From Conexibacter sp. (GTDB lineage Bacteria > Actinomycetota > Thermoleophilia > Solirubrobacterales > Solirubrobacteraceae): a stretch of DNA of 6,257 bases. Positions 5,675-6,257 of this stretch are shown piece by piece; position 1 is the first letter of the stretch; each line of letters opens with the position of its first letter. The notes under the pieces are model-generated. The model did not search any database. It was not told the DNA's origin and was given only the letters and a program-made list of their open reading frames with translations. The translations under genes were made by a program, and so were the position numbers. Location: positions 1-6,257 of the forward strand of contig JAOPZD010000355.1 of NCBI GenBank assembly GCA_025964295.1. Reading direction: 5' to 3'.

Positions 5675-6257
5675 ATGCGCCTCGATGACGACCGCACCCT
5701 GCGCGACCTGGCCCGCGGCTGCGGCCTCCTCGGCGCAGGGGGCGGAGGCGACACCGAGCTACCGCTGACGATGGCCCGCCACGCCATCGCCGGGCACGGC
5801 CCCGTCGACGTGGTCGACGCGGCCGACCTGCCGCCCGGCGGCCTCGTGATGCCCTGCGGTCTGATCGGCTCACCGATGCTCGCCACCGAGCGGATCCCCA
5901 GCGGGGACGAGGGCCGCGTCCTGCGCGACGCGGTGCAGGAGCGCCGGGGCGAGCCGGTCGTCGCGCTGATGCCCTACTCCATCGGCGGCGCGAACGGCCT
6001 GATCTGCGTGACGTGGGCGGCGCGGCTGGGCCTGCCGGTCCTCGACGCCGACGCGATGGGGCGCACCTTCCCGTCGCTGGCCCAGACGACGACTGGCGTC
6101 GCCGGCATCGCCGCGACGCCGGCGATCCTGACCGACGGCCGGGGCAACAGCGTCGTGCTCGAGGCCGCCGACGACGCCTGGGCCGAGCGCCTGGCCCGGC
6201 GGATCGCCACGAGCCTGGGGGGCGTCTGCGCCGCGGCGGTCTCCTGCCTGTCGGTGG
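5675..6257 (+). CDS. DUF917 / S-methyl-thiohydantoin-desulfurase-family protein (N-terminal part, runs off right edge)
   Basis: From ATG 5675 the frame is open to the end of the window, giving 194 residues; family members are about 350-380. Recognisable features are the glycine-rich start LLGAGGGGD (residues 18-26), CGLIGSPMLATERIPSGDE, PYSIGGANGL (100-109), GLPVLDADAMGRTFP (119-133) and LTDGRGNSVVLEAADD. These fit the DUF917 family (Pfam S-Me-THD), which is often found near hydantoinase genes. Members have been linked to desulfuration of thiohydantoins; most are uncharacterised. The position that I recall as Glu in 'EIGGxN' is Ser102 here, so activity may differ. The protein looks cytosolic. 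It is transcribed divergently from the PucR-type regulator, so control by that protein is likely. Hydantoinase, permease or amidohydrolase genes may follow outside the window. Confidence 0.87.
   Translation, partial: MRLDDDRTLRDLARGCGLLGAGGGGDTELPLTMARHAIAGHGPVDVVDAADLPPGGLVMPCGLIGSPMLATERIPSGDEGRVLRDAVQERRGEPVVALMPYSIGGANGLICVTWAARLGLPVLDADAMGRTFPSLAQTTTGVAGIAATPAILTDGRGNSVVLEAADDAWAERLARRIATSLGGVCAAAVSCLSV

Noticed and set aside
4072..5886. The zwf frame stays open far upstream, giving a 1122-codon reading frame that could be read as a fusion protein.
   Set aside because: The upstream part lies over the PucR-type gene in another frame of the same strand and is an Arg/Ala/Pro/Gly-rich low-complexity translation without motifs. 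GC-rich DNA rarely makes stop codons. The real G6PDH starts at 4071.
1..6257. Mobile element, CRISPR array, tRNA or rRNA, phage or defence genes.
   Set aside because: No transposase or integrase motifs, no regularly spaced repeats, no tRNA-like cloverleaf and no rRNA-like stretch were seen. Coding is ordinary metabolism with uniform base composition.

Overview
The window is very GC-rich, well over 70% by eye, with G or C at nearly every third codon position. It encodes a PucR-type regulator, GTG starts and apparently leaderless gene starts. This points to a high-GC actinobacterium; the Thermoleophilia/Solirubrobacterales group is plausible but is an inference, not shown by a marker gene. Seven protein genes fill almost all of the sequence. 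No RNA genes, CRISPR arrays, insertion sequences or phage genes are visible.

Left part (1-2505): a divergent metabolic cluster. A thiamine-pyrophosphate (TPP) enzyme of the acetolactate-synthase type runs leftward off the edge; only its N-terminal 207 or so residues are present. Rightward from the same short control region runs a tight three-gene unit: a one-domain cupin and two short-chain dehydrogenases/reductases (SDRs). The first SDR looks NAD-dependent, the second looks NADP-dependent. The cupin and SDR1 overlap by 8 bp, and SDR1 and SDR2 are 15 bp apart. The content suggests catabolism of a small hydroxy or keto compound (sugar-like, sugar-acid-like or similar), but the substrate cannot be read from the sequence.

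Middle part (2518-5630): two leftward genes, a PucR/CdaR-family regulator followed 56 bp later by glucose-6-phosphate dehydrogenase (zwf). The gap holds a GC-rich hairpin directly after the regulator's stop codon. zwf converges on SDR2 with only 12 bp between the stops.

Right part (5675-6257): the N-terminal half of a DUF917 / S-methyl-thiohydantoin-desulfurase-family protein. It is transcribed away from the PucR gene across a 44-bp intergenic region, a layout that suggests the regulator controls it.

Nothing here is clearly a new defence or mobile system. The best leads are the uncharacterised TPP enzyme/cupin/two-SDR cassette, the compact divergent promoters, and several residue changes at family signature positions: His for Tyr in the G6PDH signature, Asp for Asn in the SDR2 tetrad, an altered Gly motif in SDR1, and an apparent Ser-for-Glu in the DUF917 protein.
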